From an uncultured Sulfurovum sp. (GTDB lineage: Bacteria > Campylobacterota > Campylobacteria > Campylobacterales > Sulfurovaceae), in the NCBI GenBank assembly GCA_902727915.1, contig CACVAU010000063.1:28534-92533 (forward strand): a stretch of 64,000 nt of DNA, given 5' to 3'. This document shows, one piece after another, positions 44,658 to 54,054 of this stretch. Position 1 is the first letter of the stretch. Every line of letters starts with the position of its first letter. The notes beneath the pieces were generated by a model. It ran no database searches. It was not told the DNA's origin and saw only the letters and a program-made list of their open reading frames with translations. The position numbers were made by a program, and so were the translations under genes.

Positions 44658-45007
44658 ATGAGAAATGTTATCTTTATAAATTATCTTTTGGGGCTTTCAT
44701 TTGTTTTTTCAGCTTGTGATGTTTTAGAAACTTCAACTCATAGCGAAACAAATATTGGGTATTTTGTGAGTAACTTTAATGATAATATCAATTATAGCTG
44801 TAAGAATGAACGTGGGACATTAAAAGATAGTGGGAAGTTTGAATGTGCTTCGTTTCCAATTTCTTTTTATATGGATGGGATGAAAATAGGTGAAATTTCT
44901 ACGATTCATAGTGATGGTTATGTTTATCCTCAAGATATTATTTTATTAGAAGATAGTAAACCTGTTTACAGCAGTGAAGGAAATATAAATTTCCTTAGTG
45001 TTGAGTA

Positions 45008-45008
<1 letters not shown>
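44658..45008 (+). CDS. Hypothetical lipoprotein
   Basis: 116 residues beginning MRNVIFINYLLGLSFVFSACD. The lipobox FSAC places the lipid-modified Cys at 20. The mature part is beta-rich with two further cysteines (NYSCKNERG and KFECASF, about 48 and 61) suited to a disulfide, then MDGMKIGEISTIHSDGYVYPQDIILLED. Family not recognised, although it recalls small Ig-like surface proteins of this phylum. AAAAGGG precedes the ATG. Convergent with glnB. Confidence 0.68.
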
Positions 45009-45361
<353 letters not shown>

Positions 45362-45371
45362 TTATAGTCCT

Positions 45372-46553
45372 TTATATACTTCTTTTGAACTCAGGGTAGG
45401 CTTCCATACCACATTCAGCTTCATCAATTCCTATTAATTGCTCTTCATCATCAGCTGTTAATTGGAATACTTTGTTGATAATGTATATTACCACAAATGA
45501 GAGAGGGAATACAATAGCAGCGACAACGAATATACCTTTAAGTTGATCCCAGTAAGAAACAGAGTCTACAAACATAGCCACAGCGAGTGTTCCCCAAATA
45601 CCATTTACCAAGTGAACAGATAAGGCACCTACTGGATCATCTAATTTAAGCTTGTCAAATAATGGAACAAAAAGAACTACTAAGGCTCCACCAATACCAC
45701 CAACTAAAATAGGAACATACATAGAGAATTGATCTGGACCAGCTGTTACAGCAACAAGACCACCTAAGGCACCATTTAAAATCATGGTAATATCGAATTT
45801 TTTGTAACGGAAGTAAGTTAATGCCCATGCAACGATTGCTCCTGTCATACCACCTGTGTTTGTATTCATGATGGTTAAAGCAACAGCATCTGCATTTTCT
45901 TTTGATGAGATAGCACCTACAGAACCACCATTAAATCCAAACCAACCAATCCATAATAAAAATGCACCCAGTGTTACTAATGGAATATTTGATGCAGGAA
46001 TAACTTTAATAGCACCATTTTTAGCATATTTTCCTTTTCTAGCACCCATTATAATAATGGCAGCTAATAAAGCCCAACCACCTGTTGAGTGAATAACAGT
46101 AGAACCAGCTAAATCTGACATTGCAGAGATATCAAAGGCTGTTCCAGTTAAGAAGTTTGCTCCCCAAGTAATGTTTACAATAGTTGGATAAATAAATGCA
46201 CCAACGGCGATGGTAAAGATTGCTAATGGAATAATACGTGAACGTTCACTTACCCCACCAGACATAATATTTACTACTTTACCTACAAATGCCATTTGAA
46301 AAAGGAAGAAAGCATATTTTGAAATACTCTCTTGATGATCCCAAGAACCAAATGCATATTCATAACCAATAAGCATAAAGCTCATAGAGGCTACAGCATA
46401 AATCATAACATTCATGGTAAGTACAGCTGTTACATTCTTTGTACGTACCAGTCCTGCTTCAAGCATGGCAAAACCAGGTACCATGAATATAATAAGAACC
46501 ATCGCAAAGATGGCAAAGAAAGTATCAATAATATATGACGGGTTGTCCAACAT
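45372..46553 (-). CDS. amtB: Ammonium transporter Amt
   Basis: 393 residues, eleven hydrophobic helices, of usual Amt length. Conserved motifs include FMVPGFAMLEAGLVRTKNV, DLAGSTVIHSTGGWALLAA with the first pore His, and GALSVHLVNGIWGTLAVAMF with the second. Expected to carry ammonium into the cell and to be closed by GlnB when nitrogen is sufficient. The pair amtB-glnB is transcribed together. The 286 bases upstream are almost pure A/T. I see no sigma-54 GG-GC promoter there. Confidence 0.95.
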   Translation of the reverse strand: MLDNPSYIIDTFFAIFAMVLIIFMVPGFAMLEAGLVRTKNVTAVLTMNVMIYAVASMSFMLIGYEYAFGSWDHQESISKYAFFLFQMAFVGKVVNIMSGGVSERSRIIPLAIFTIAVGAFIYPTIVNITWGANFLTGTAFDISAMSDLAGSTVIHSTGGWALLAAIIIMGARKGKYAKNGAIKVIPASNIPLVTLGAFLLWIGWFGFNGGSVGAISSKENADAVALTIMNTNTGGMTGAIVAWALTYFRYKKFDITMILNGALGGLVAVTAGPDQFSMYVPILVGGIGGALVVLFVPLFDKLKLDDPVGALSVHLVNGIWGTLAVAMFVDSVSYWDQLKGIFVVAAIVFPLSFVVIYIINKVFQLTADDEEQLIGIDEAECGMEAYPEFKRSI

Positions 46554-46704
46554 ATGTTTTCCTTTAATTTTATGTAAGGCATTTTATCTTGAATGGATAA
46601 GAAAAAAAAGTGTAATATGCTTAAAAAATAGGCAACTTCATCTTTATTTTCTAAAATTAGTACATATTTAATATTATTTTTTTATTTTAAAATAATATTA
46701 AATA

Positions 46705-46747
46705 TTTATTCTTTGTTTATTATTTGTTTATAGAAAAGGATTATAAT
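46705..46747 (+). promoter_or_regulatory. TTTAT triple repeat and -10 before KCG lipoprotein gene
   Basis: TTTAT recurs at 46705, 46716 and 46727, an 11-base period with six-base spacers. TATAAT at 46742-46747 lies 26 bases after the second unit. The layout resembles the TTTAC promoters in the accessory region, but the surrounding DNA is so AT-rich that chance is a real possibility. Confidence 0.35.
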
Positions 46748-46839
46748 AATTAAGATTTATACCAAATAAATTATTGAATGGTTAAATCATTTTAGGTGTC
46801 AGATAATGATTAAATAAATTAAAAACAAGGATATAAAAT

Positions 46840-47025
46840 ATGAAAAATTTACTTTTAAGTACAGTGTTGGTTTTAGGAATGATGACGTTAACGACAGGGT
46901 GTTCAAATCATGCTGATGGAGCAAAAAAATGTGGTGCATCAAAATGTGGAACTTCTGCTAAGAAATGTGGTGAAGCAAAAGATGCAAAAAAATGTGGTAC
47001 CTCTGGTAAATGTGGTTCTAAATAA
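46840..47025 (+). CDS. Small KCG-repeat cysteine-rich lipoprotein
   Basis: 61 residues: signal ending LTTGC (lipid-modified Cys21), then a low-complexity mature part with five KCG units (AKKCGASKCGTSAKKCG, DAKKCGTSGKCG). Such Cys-Gly repeats bind soft metals. They recall the EGKCG repeats of bufferin/DUF2282-type copper-binding peptides, but no MNIO-family modification enzyme is encoded here and the lipobox is different. Role in metal buffering is inferred. AAGGA precedes the ATG. The leader may be about 85 bases if TATAAT at 46742 is used. Confidence 0.75.
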   Translation: MKNLLLSTVLVLGMMTLTTGCSNHADGAKKCGASKCGTSAKKCGEAKDAKKCGTSGKCGSK

Positions 47026-47045
47026 TCATAAGATTATTTTAGATG

Positions 47046-47075
47046 AATAAGGAAAGAGTTTACTCTTTCCTTATT
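47046..47075. terminator. Strong bidirectional terminator hairpin
   Basis: AATAAGGAAAGAG (47046-47058) and CTCTTTCCTTATT (47063-47075) form a perfect 13-bp stem with a TTTA loop, between the KCG lipoprotein gene and the convergent heme-binding protein gene. A/T-rich ends provide short T-runs in both directions. The loop contains the stop codon of the minus-strand gene. Confidence 0.8.
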
Positions 47076-47506
47076 TGGGTTTTCACCCAAGACTTTAGTA
47101 ACTCTTTTTCCTTTTGCGTTAATGCAACTTCTTCATGTAAATATAAATAAGATTGTAAGGGCATACGAATAACAATTGCCTTAGGTAGCTTTTTGAGAAA
47201 TTTTTGCTGTTCTTCTTTATTATAACTATTCCATTTAGAAAAATTCATAACTTTGCGTGCTTTTTGGACATTAAACTGTGTATACCATGACATTGGTGCT
47301 ACGGTATAGTACCAAGGTGCTTTGACTTCTAAAGAGTGGCAGTCATAACAAGAACGCTTTAAAATTGTAAGTACTTCTTTGGGTATCTGTTGAGGTGCTT
47401 GAAGTTTTTCATTCTCTTTGATGCTTTTATTGGCAGGAATATTTAGCGAAAAAAATTGTATCACTATAAACAATATAAGTGCCCAAAACCAAAAACTTTT
47501 TAACAT
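47060..47506 (-). CDS. Haem-binding-domain (CxxCH) membrane-anchored protein
   Basis: 148 residues with an N-terminal anchor (about 5-23) and a haem-attachment motif SCYDCHSLEVKAPWYYTVAPMSWY near 53-75, the pattern of the haem_bd family. LRK-rich and aromatic parts follow (FSKWNSYNKEEQQKFLKKLP). Periplasm-facing c-type haem binding is expected. It may be a small electron carrier or sensor. It ends inside the terminator hairpin, and the upstream hypothetical gene lies 9 bases away on the same strand. Confidence 0.83.
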   Translation of the reverse strand: MLKSFWFWALILFIVIQFFSLNIPANKSIKENEKLQAPQQIPKEVLTILKRSCYDCHSLEVKAPWYYTVAPMSWYTQFNVQKARKVMNFSKWNSYNKEEQQKFLKKLPKAIVIRMPLQSYLYLHEEVALTQKEKELLKSWVKTQIRKE

Positions 47507-47515
47507 GTTGTTTCC

Positions 47516-48604
47516 TTAGGTTAAAATTGTACGTAACTTTTTTTTAAAAGTAAAAAATTTTGAGATAAAGTAAAAAAGTCCTAAAAAACTTATGGCATAG
47601 AGTAGGCTGTTTGGAATTTTTTTGAGAAGGGCATTAAAGAGAGAGTCAAGATTTCCTTTATAGGTAGTTTTACTAAGGTTGGAGGCAAACCCAACTCTTT
47701 TCATAAATTTGTTGGTTCCTAATTTATTTATACCTTGTAAACCTTTCTCTCCATATGTTGAAGCGTAAAGAAAGTTTTTTGTTGAAACATTAGGCATTTT
47801 TTGTAGATATTTTAATGCTGAGTTGTTGGTAGTGTTGAGCAGTGTTTGACTTTTCTTACCAAAACGTGTACTGAGTGTATTAAGTACTTTTAATTCCTGT
47901 AAGTTTCGACTTTTACTAAGTAAATGTAGTGTTTGGTTAAGACCTACTTTCTGATACATCTTTTCAATAGGTTGTAGAAGTTTTTCTATCTCTTTTAATG
48001 ATTTTGTTTTTTTAGCTAATTCAATTTTTTTTATAAGTTTTTCTTGTAGCCAAAGGGGTAGTTTATTGACACGTTTGGCATATTTTAAAACTGAGATAGT
48101 CCCTTTAATAGGTGCTGTTGCCCCCAGTGAATAGAGCGTTGAAGCTGTGGCTAGAAGACCGAGTGAAGAGAGTGAAACAATAACTGTATCAACTTTTTCA
48201 TCATTATTATAGTGTATGCCCTCAATGATTAAGTCACGAACATCTCCCACCACTAAAAAATCAGAAGCAATGGCAGATGCTCTTCCTATATCTTCATCAC
48301 TTGAACCTTGGATAATACCTTCAAGAAACTTATCTTTTTTATAAGTAAAAGAGTTACGTTTCTCATGAATTAATTTAAGAAGCTCTACTGTTTCTGGATT
48401 ATTTTTCACATAATCATAGTTAACAAAATAGCTAAGATACTCTTCTGCTTCGACATATTTTTTTTCATTAATAAGCTTTTTAGTATGAGGAATAGGGTCT
48501 ATTTGTCTTAGTGCGCTGGTATCAAAAGTTTTACGTTCTTTTAAAATAAGTAAGGATGCTGTCACCAGTAATAAAATAATTAGAGGAGTAAAGAATCTAA
48601 ACAT
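47516..48604 (-). CDS. Hypothetical membrane protein
   Basis: 362 residues: an N-terminal hydrophobic anchor (FFTPLIILLLVTASLLIL), a central hydrophobic stretch (VSLSSLGLLATASTLYSLGA, about 147-166) and a C-terminal helix (SLLYAISFLGLFYFISKFF). The rest is helical and Lys-rich, with leucine repeats that could form tetratricopeptide-like bundles. I do not recognise a family. It lies between ftsY and the haem-binding protein on the same strand. No functional evidence beyond a membrane location. Confidence 0.7.
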   Translation of the reverse strand: MFRFFTPLIILLLVTASLLILKERKTFDTSALRQIDPIPHTKKLINEKKYVEAEEYLSYFVNYDYVKNNPETVELLKLIHEKRNSFTYKKDKFLEGIIQGSSDEDIGRASAIASDFLVVGDVRDLIIEGIHYNNDEKVDTVIVSLSSLGLLATASTLYSLGATAPIKGTISVLKYAKRVNKLPLWLQEKLIKKIELAKKTKSLKEIEKLLQPIEKMYQKVGLNQTLHLLSKSRNLQELKVLNTLSTRFGKKSQTLLNTTNNSALKYLQKMPNVSTKNFLYASTYGEKGLQGINKLGTNKFMKRVGFASNLSKTTYKGNLDSLFNALLKKIPNSLLYAISFLGLFYFISKFFTFKKKLRTILT

Positions 48605-48645
48605 TTTTACTCCTTTTTAATCAATTTGGTATGTGAACTTATTAT

Positions 48646-49515
48646 TTATAGAAATATTTCATCTAAAATGGTGTTGACATAATCATTTGCCTTAAATTGA
48701 ATAAGGTCATTAGCTTGTTCACCTGTTCCTATAAAATAAATGGGCAATTTAAGTTCATGGGCAATAGAAAGAACTGAGCCACCTTTAGCTGTTCCATCTA
48801 GTTTAGTAATGATTATACCATCTATTCCTATGAGTTCGTTAAATACTTTTGCTTGATTAATGCTTGATGAACCTTGTGTTCCATCTAAAATAAGCATTTT
48901 TCTGTGAGGAGAGTTTGGCATGGCTTTATCAGCAATACGTACCATCTTTTTAAGTTCTTCACCTAGGTTTGTTTGGGTGTGTAGTCGACCAGCTGTGTCT
49001 AAGAGTACTCTGTCAAAATTTTTTGATTTGGCTGAAGAAATTGTATCAAATACAACAGCTGAAGGATCATGTCCTTGTTGGGTTGAGATAATCGGAACGT
49101 CAAGTTTTTTTGCCCATCGTGTGAGTTGTTCTATGGCAGCAGCTCTAAAAGTGTCGGCTGCTCCTAAAATAACTTTTTCATCTTTGTTTTTATAATAATT
49201 GGCAAGTTTAGCAATGGTCGTTGTTTTACCTGCACCATTTACACCAATAATCATTTCAACAAAAGGTTTATCGCTAATATTATCTTTCCAGTCGACATCA
49301 TATTGAAAGACTGAAATTAGTGTATTAAAAGCATGTATTCTTTCAAATTTTTTAGGAAGTTCTTCTAAGAACTTTTCTACTAATTCATAATTTACATCAG
49401 CTTCTAGTAGAATATCTTCAAATTCATCTTTGGTAATTTTTTTCTTTTTTTTGGGAGCAACTTCATTGATTGCTTCGTTAGTTCTTTTGAAAACCTTTTT
49501 TAGTATGTTGAACAA
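48646..49515 (-). CDS. ftsY: Signal recognition particle receptor FtsY
   Basis: 289 residues, the short form without the long acidic A-domain, as in other Campylobacterota. After the N-domain ([31 protein letters not shown]) comes the G-domain: [15 protein letters not shown] (G1), [30 protein letters not shown] (G3), [14 protein letters not shown] (G4/G5). It docks SRP-bound ribosomes at the membrane. It is transcribed behind the thioredoxin-like lipoprotein, 8 bases apart, a neighbourhood also seen in Campylobacter. Confidence 0.96.
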   Translation of the reverse strand: MFNILKKVFKRTNEAINEVAPKKKKKITKDEFEDILLEADVNYELVEKFLEELPKKFERIHAFNTLISVFQYDVDWKDNISDKPFVEMIIGVNGAGKTTTIAKLANYYKNKDEKVILGAADTFRAAAIEQLTRWAKKLDVPIISTQQGHDPSAVVFDTISSAKSKNFDRVLLDTAGRLHTQTNLGEELKKMVRIADKAMPNSPHRKMLILDGTQGSSSINQAKVFNELIGIDGIIITKLDGTAKGGSVLSIAHELKLPIYFIGTGEQANDLIQFKANDYVNTILDEIFL

Positions 49516-49523
49516 TTTTAACC

Positions 49524-50159
49524 TTATTTTTTGATTTTTTGTAGCAGTTGTTTTATGTCACTCTCTATCATTTCTTCTGGTATCATACCTTCATAATGAG
49601 TAAAATATTTTCCTTTAACAAAAACAATACTTAATGGCATTGGAAAATCTTTATTAAGCCCAAGTTTGGGAGTAAGCATATTAAGAAACTTTAGGTTTTC
49701 ATTTTGATTGACAGCAATGTAAAAAAGCATCTTTTGGGCAATGATGAACTTATTGAGTTTTTTACTTGATATATCATCATGTACTAAAGTTGCCATGACA
49801 AATAAGTTTTCTTTAAATTTTTGTTGAAGTTTAGATAAATGAGGTATTTGACCCCTACAGGGAGGACACCATGTTGACATAACATTGACAATCACAATGG
49901 GTTGTTGAATATTTTTAAAGTTATAAATATCATTACGAATTTCTAAAAGACTTATTTGTTTTTGTAGATTTTCAAATTTATAATTATAGACAATAGCAGG
50001 TTTTTCATTTTGAGGCTTTGGTTTAACTAGGGTTTTTGTTTGTATGTCAGTACTTGTATTTTGGCTTAAATCAACTTTTGGGGGATTTTTATCTTCTTCA
50101 CAAGCAGATAATAGAAATATGAGTGTAACTAGTATTAAGTAAAATTTATTTTTCATCAC
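49524..50159 (-). CDS. TlpA/ResA-like thioredoxin lipoprotein
   Basis: 211 residues: lipoprotein signal ending LLSACEE (Cys20), a linker rich in Lys/Pro/Gln, then a thioredoxin fold with the active-site [22 protein letters not shown] and a cis-Pro region ([14 protein letters not shown]). Membrane-tethered periplasmic thiol-disulfide reductase, probably feeding cytochrome c maturation or envelope repair. It is divergent from the cyclo-ligase gene across 63 bases, and ftsY follows it. Confidence 0.88.
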   Translation of the reverse strand: MMKNKFYLILVTLIFLLSACEEDKNPPKVDLSQNTSTDIQTKTLVKPKPQNEKPAIVYNYKFENLQKQISLLEIRNDIYNFKNIQQPIVIVNVMSTWCPPCRGQIPHLSKLQQKFKENLFVMATLVHDDISSKKLNKFIIAQKMLFYIAVNQNENLKFLNMLTPKLGLNKDFPMPLSIVFVKGKYFTHYEGMIPEEMIESDIKQLLQKIKK

Positions 50160-50222
50160 TATCTAGGGTCTTTTATAAGTAAATTTTGGTGATTATATCA
50201 AAAAACTATAAAGTGTGCCATA

Positions 50223-50798
50223 ATGGATAAAAAAACTTTTAGAAAAATTTGTATAGAAAAAGCTAAAAAACGAACTGCTGTAAATGCCTATAAACTTGAT
50301 AAAAGCCTTAATCAAGCTCTTTATGAATACATAGGAAGCATCAAATCGAAAACGATAATGCTGTATATACCATTAAAAATTGAAGTTAATATATCCAGTT
50401 TAATTTTAAGGTTACGAAGAGAGAAGAAAGTCCTTTTAGTACCGTTTATGGAGGGTGAAAGCTTTAGCTTGGTAAAATATAGACTGCCTTTAAGTAAAAA
50501 ACAATTTGGTGTAAAAGAACCTAAGAATACAAATAATTATAAACATAGAATAGATTTAGCAATAGTTCCAATAATTGGTACAGATGAGACATTACGAAGA
50601 GTAGGGTTTGGTAAAGGATTTTACGATAGATTTTTTGAAAAAAATCATGCAAGAATTAATAAAATTTTATTTGTAGGGAGAGAATATTGTGTTTCATCAA
50701 AAATAATTTCTGATGATCATGATGTTAAAGGGGATTTTTACATGACAGCTAAAAATTGTCATTTCAAAAGTTATTTGAAAAGAAAATCAAGGATTTAG
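50223..50798 (+). CDS. 5-formyltetrahydrofolate cyclo-ligase
   Basis: 191 residues, family-typical. The nucleotide/folate signature LRRVGFGKGFYDRFFEK (about 137-153) and IMLYIPLKIEVNIS are visible. It converts 5-formyl-THF to methenyl-THF using ATP, recycling folate. TATAAA at 50207-50212 lies only about 10 bases before the ATG and there is no ribosome site, so the leader is very short. The frame runs to within 21 bases of rny, which has its own ribosome site. Confidence 0.88.
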   Translation: MDKKTFRKICIEKAKKRTAVNAYKLDKSLNQALYEYIGSIKSKTIMLYIPLKIEVNISSLILRLRREKKVLLVPFMEGESFSLVKYRLPLSKKQFGVKEPKNTNNYKHRIDLAIVPIIGTDETLRRVGFGKGFYDRFFEKNHARINKILFVGREYCVSSKIISDDHDVKGDFYMTAKNCHFKSYLKRKSRI

Positions 50799-50818
50799 GC
50801 TCCTTAGATGGAGGAATA

Positions 50819-52342
50819 ATGATCGAAAATATATTAATAGCACTATTTTTAATGATGTTAGGAGCAGGATTTACTTATCTCATTATGCGTAATGCAAATC
50901 AAAAACAATTTAAACATTTAGAAAATCAGGCTAAAGCCAAAGCCACAGCAATTGAGTATGAGGCAGAACATTTATTACATGAAGCAAATTTACAAATTCA
51001 ACAAGATGAAGTTTTGTTAGAAAAAAAGTTTCAAGATAAAGATTTAGACCTTGTAAAACAAAAAACAGAACTTGCCTTAGAATTAAAGGCATTAACAAAG
51101 CAAGAAAATGATATTTTTAAAATCAGAGAAAATCTTGATAAAAAAGAACATGCATTAAATGCTTTAGAGAGTCAAAAGAAAGAAGAGATATCAAAGAGTA
51201 TCGCTTTACTTGAAAAATCAGCTTCGATGACGAGAGAAGAAGCAAAAAAGCACCTTTTAGAGGCTTTAAAAAATGAATCTCGATTGGAACTTGCGTTAAC
51301 GGTTAAAAAGTATGAGAAAGAAGCACATAATGAAGCTAAAAAGAAAGCTGATTATATTCTTTCACAGGCTGTAACCCGTTATGCTGGAGAGTTTGCAGGT
51401 GAACGTTTGATGAATATCGTGAATCTTCCTAGTGATGAGCATAAAGGGCGAATTATTGGTAAAGAGGGTAGAAATATTAAAAGTTTAGAGCAACTTTTGG
51501 GCGTGGATATTATTATTGATGAAACGCCTGGTGTTATTCTTGTTTCAAATTTTAATCTTTATCGACGTGCCATTGCTACCAAGACGATTGAGCTTTTAGT
51601 AGAAGATGGAAGGATTCATCCCGGACGAATTGAAGAGGTTCATGCAAAAGTAGAATCTGAATTTGAAGATAAGATTTTAGAAGAGGGTGAAAACATTGTG
51701 GTAGAGCTTGGTTTATATCCAATGCATGAAGAATTGATGCGACTGTTAGGTCGGATGAGATATCGTGCAAGTTATGGTCAAAATGCTTTGGCACACACTT
51801 TAGAAGTTGCTAAGTTAGCAGCTATTATGGCTGCCGAAATGGGTGGAGATGAAAAATTAGCACTTAGAGCAGGACTTTTACATGATATTGGTAAAGCTTT
51901 AACACAAGAACAAGGTGGAAATCATGTTGATTTAGGTGTTGAGGTTTGTCGACGACATAATGAACATCCTACGGTGATTAATTCTATTTATGCACATCAT
52001 GGACATGAAGAGCCAGATGGTGTTGAATCGGCTGCTGTTTGTGCAGCAGATGTATTGTCAGCTACAAGACCAGGTGCAAGAAGAGAAGTACTTGAAAGTT
52101 TTGTAAAACGTGTTAAAGAAGTTGAAACAATAGCCCTTTCTAAAGAGGGTGTTGTTGATGCTTATGCTATTAACGCAGGTAGGGAAATTAGAGTTTTTGT
52201 TGATGCTGGTAAAATTGATGATGCAAACGTTTATTTGTTGTCTAAAGAAATTGCTAAAGAGATCGAAAATAAGGTACAATATCCAGGTGAAATTAAAGTG
52301 AATGTGATTCGTGAAAAACGTGAAGTTCAATTTGCAAGATAA
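50819..52342 (+). CDS. rny: Ribonuclease Y
   Basis: About 507 residues. N-terminal membrane anchor (ENILIALFLMMLGAGFTYLIM), long coiled coil (about 25-180), KH domain (IIGKEGRNIKSLEQLLGVDIIID) and HD domain (HDIGKALTQEQGGNHVDLG). Rny starts mRNA decay as the membrane-bound endonuclease. The frame extends 21 codons upstream into the cyclo-ligase gene, but the ATG at 50819 has a perfect GGAGG and begins the anchor. Gene order with the cyclo-ligase and ftsY is shared with Campylobacter. Confidence 0.95.
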   Translation: MIENILIALFLMMLGAGFTYLIMRNANQKQFKHLENQAKAKATAIEYEAEHLLHEANLQIQQDEVLLEKKFQDKDLDLVKQKTELALELKALTKQENDIFKIRENLDKKEHALNALESQKKEEISKSIALLEKSASMTREEAKKHLLEALKNESRLELALTVKKYEKEAHNEAKKKADYILSQAVTRYAGEFAGERLMNIVNLPSDEHKGRIIGKEGRNIKSLEQLLGVDIIIDETPGVILVSNFNLYRRAIATKTIELLVEDGRIHPGRIEEVHAKVESEFEDKILEEGENIVVELGLYPMHEELMRLLGRMRYRASYGQNALAHTLEVAKLAAIMAAEMGGDEKLALRAGLLHDIGKALTQEQGGNHVDLGVEVCRRHNEHPTVINSIYAHHGHEEPDGVESAAVCAADVLSATRPGARREVLESFVKRVKEVETIALSKEGVVDAYAINAGREIRVFVDAGKIDDANVYLLSKEIAKEIENKVQYPGEIKVNVIREKREVQFAR

Positions 52343-52364
52343 TTAAAACAAGAGAGAAGTAGAT

Positions 52365-52982
52365 ATGAAAAAAAGAATTGGAAGCATTGTTGTTGTCCTT
52401 ATGTTGGTACTAACTGGATGTAATGCAAAAGATACAAATAATACACAAAAAATTGAAGCGACTTCAGTTGTAAAAAATGATGAAAAAAAATCGGAAAGTA
52501 CCATTGTTATTTTGGAGACCAATCAAGGAAACATAGCGTTAAAAATGTTTCGAGATGTTGCACCTTTAGCTGTTGAGAATTTTGTAACACATGCTAAAAA
52601 TGGTTATTATGATGGTTTAATTTTTCACCGTGTTATCAAAGATTTTATGATTCAAGGTGGTGATCCTACAGGAACAGGTAGAGGTGGTGAATCTATTTTT
52701 AAAGATAAGTCTGGTAAGAAAATAGAGTTTGCTAATGAACATAAGCCAAATGTAGTATTTGATAGACCCTTTTTATTGGCAATGGCAAATCGAGGGCCTA
52801 ATACTAATGGAAGTCAATTTTTTATTACCACAAGAGAAACTCCTTTTTTAAATGGTCGTCATACTATTTTTGGTGAAGTCGTTTCAGGAAAAGAGGTTGT
52901 AGAGAAGATTGAAAATACAAAAACTCAACGAGATGATACTCCAATGGAAAAACAAATTATCAAAAAAGCTACTATTAAATAA
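52365..52982 (+). CDS. Cyclophilin-type peptidyl-prolyl isomerase lipoprotein
   Basis: 205 residues: lipoprotein signal (LVLTGCNAK, Cys19), a polar linker (about 20-42) and a single cyclophilin domain. Active-site landmarks are IFHRVIKDFMIQGGDPTGTGRGG, LLAMANRGPNTNGSQFFITT and LNGRHTIFGEVVSG. It accelerates proline isomerisation in envelope proteins, anchored to a membrane facing the periplasm. Two bases separate its stop from the start of cmoB, implying co-transcription. AGAGAAG precedes the ATG. Confidence 0.93.
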   Translation: MKKRIGSIVVVLMLVLTGCNAKDTNNTQKIEATSVVKNDEKKSESTIVILETNQGNIALKMFRDVAPLAVENFVTHAKNGYYDGLIFHRVIKDFMIQGGDPTGTGRGGESIFKDKSGKKIEFANEHKPNVVFDRPFLLAMANRGPNTNGSQFFITTRETPFLNGRHTIFGEVVSGKEVVEKIENTKTQRDDTPMEKQIIKKATIK

Positions 52983-52984
52983 GT

Positions 52985-53902
52985 ATGCAATCTATTGACC
53001 TTGATAAGTTACGTTTAGAACGTTTAAAATGCCTTGAATGGAAAAATATTAAACCTTATTGGGAGGCGATAAAAACGCTTCCCTCTCCTTCAAATATAGA
53101 GATTAAGCTTTCAGATACAGTGCAAATACTTTCAGATGACTTTTCTGTTGAGGAAGAGCAAAGTATTTATGAAACAGCTAAGTTAATGCACCCTTGGCGT
53201 AAAGGTCCTTTTCAAGTAGGGGATACTTTTATTGATGCTGAGTGGAAAAGTAATTTAAAATACAATTTATTACGTCCTCATTTTGATTTAAAAAATAAAA
53301 TTGTAGGTGATATAGGTTGTAACAATGGTTATTATTTATTTAGAATGATGGAAGATAAGCCGAAGCAATTAATTGGTTTTGATCCTTCTGCTATTACGTA
53401 CTGTCAATTTAAGTTTTTAGAACATTTTATGCAAACTGGTATAAAGTATGAACTTTTAGGGGTTGAACATGTTGAACACTATGAGCATAAATTTGATACA
53501 CTATTTTGTCTAGGAGTACTCTATCATAGATCTGATCCAATAGGTATGTTAAAATCGCTATTTAAGGGTTTAAATCAGCATGGAGAGCTTATACTTGATA
53601 CTTTTATGATAGAGGGTGAAGAAGAAGTTTGTTTAACCCCTAGAGATCGTTATTCTAAAATGGGAAATATTTATTTTATTCCAACTGTTAATGCCTTAAA
53701 GAATTGGTGTTATAGAGCTGGTTTTGAAGAGGTTGAAGTTTTAGATATTGTTAAAACGGAACATACTGAACAACGTAAAACAGAATGGATTAATACACAA
53801 TCACTTGATGACTTTTTAGACAAAGAGAATCAGAATAAAACAGTTGAGGGATACCCTGCTCCTAAAAGGGTTTATATTAAGGCTAAAAGGTTGAAAAAAT
53901 AG
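52985..53902 (+). CDS. cmoB: tRNA uridine-34 carboxymethyltransferase CmoB
   Basis: 305 residues. Family signatures: MHPWRKGPFQVGDTFIDAEWKSNLK, the SAM-binding VGDIGCNNGYYLFRMM, FDPSAITYCQFKFLEHF, and LFCLGVLYHRSDPIGMLKSL with GYPAPKRVYIKAKR at the end. CmoB transfers the carboxymethyl group of carboxy-SAM to 5-hydroxyuridine at the wobble position of tRNA. CmoA, which makes the donor, is not in this window. Confidence 0.94.
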   Translation: MQSIDLDKLRLERLKCLEWKNIKPYWEAIKTLPSPSNIEIKLSDTVQILSDDFSVEEEQSIYETAKLMHPWRKGPFQVGDTFIDAEWKSNLKYNLLRPHFDLKNKIVGDIGCNNGYYLFRMMEDKPKQLIGFDPSAITYCQFKFLEHFMQTGIKYELLGVEHVEHYEHKFDTLFCLGVLYHRSDPIGMLKSLFKGLNQHGELILDTFMIEGEEEVCLTPRDRYSKMGNIYFIPTVNALKNWCYRAGFEEVEVLDIVKTEHTEQRKTEWINTQSLDDFLDKENQNKTVEGYPAPKRVYIKAKRLKK

Positions 53903-54012
53903 CTGAAAATGAAAAAAATTCTCAAAAGTCTCAAAAATAAGGTATAATTAAAGATATATAAGTAGTTTCTTAAAAATGACTAAACTTATAAAATAATATT
54001 ATTTTTTTATTA

Positions 54013-54035
54013 ATGTAATTATTACATATTATAAT
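54013..54035. promoter_or_regulatory. Palindrome abutting the hsrA -10
   Basis: ATGTAAT-T-ATTACAT (54013-54027) is a perfect 15-base palindrome that ends 2 bases before TATAAT (54030-54035), placing it over the -35 region of the hsrA promoter. A repressor or autoregulatory site is plausible. Confidence 0.5.
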
Positions 54036-54054
54036 AGAAATATATAGGATAAAG

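Noticed and set aside
46554..46839. Sigma-54 promoter before amtB
   Set aside because: No GG-N10-GC element can be found on the minus strand. The region is almost entirely A/T.
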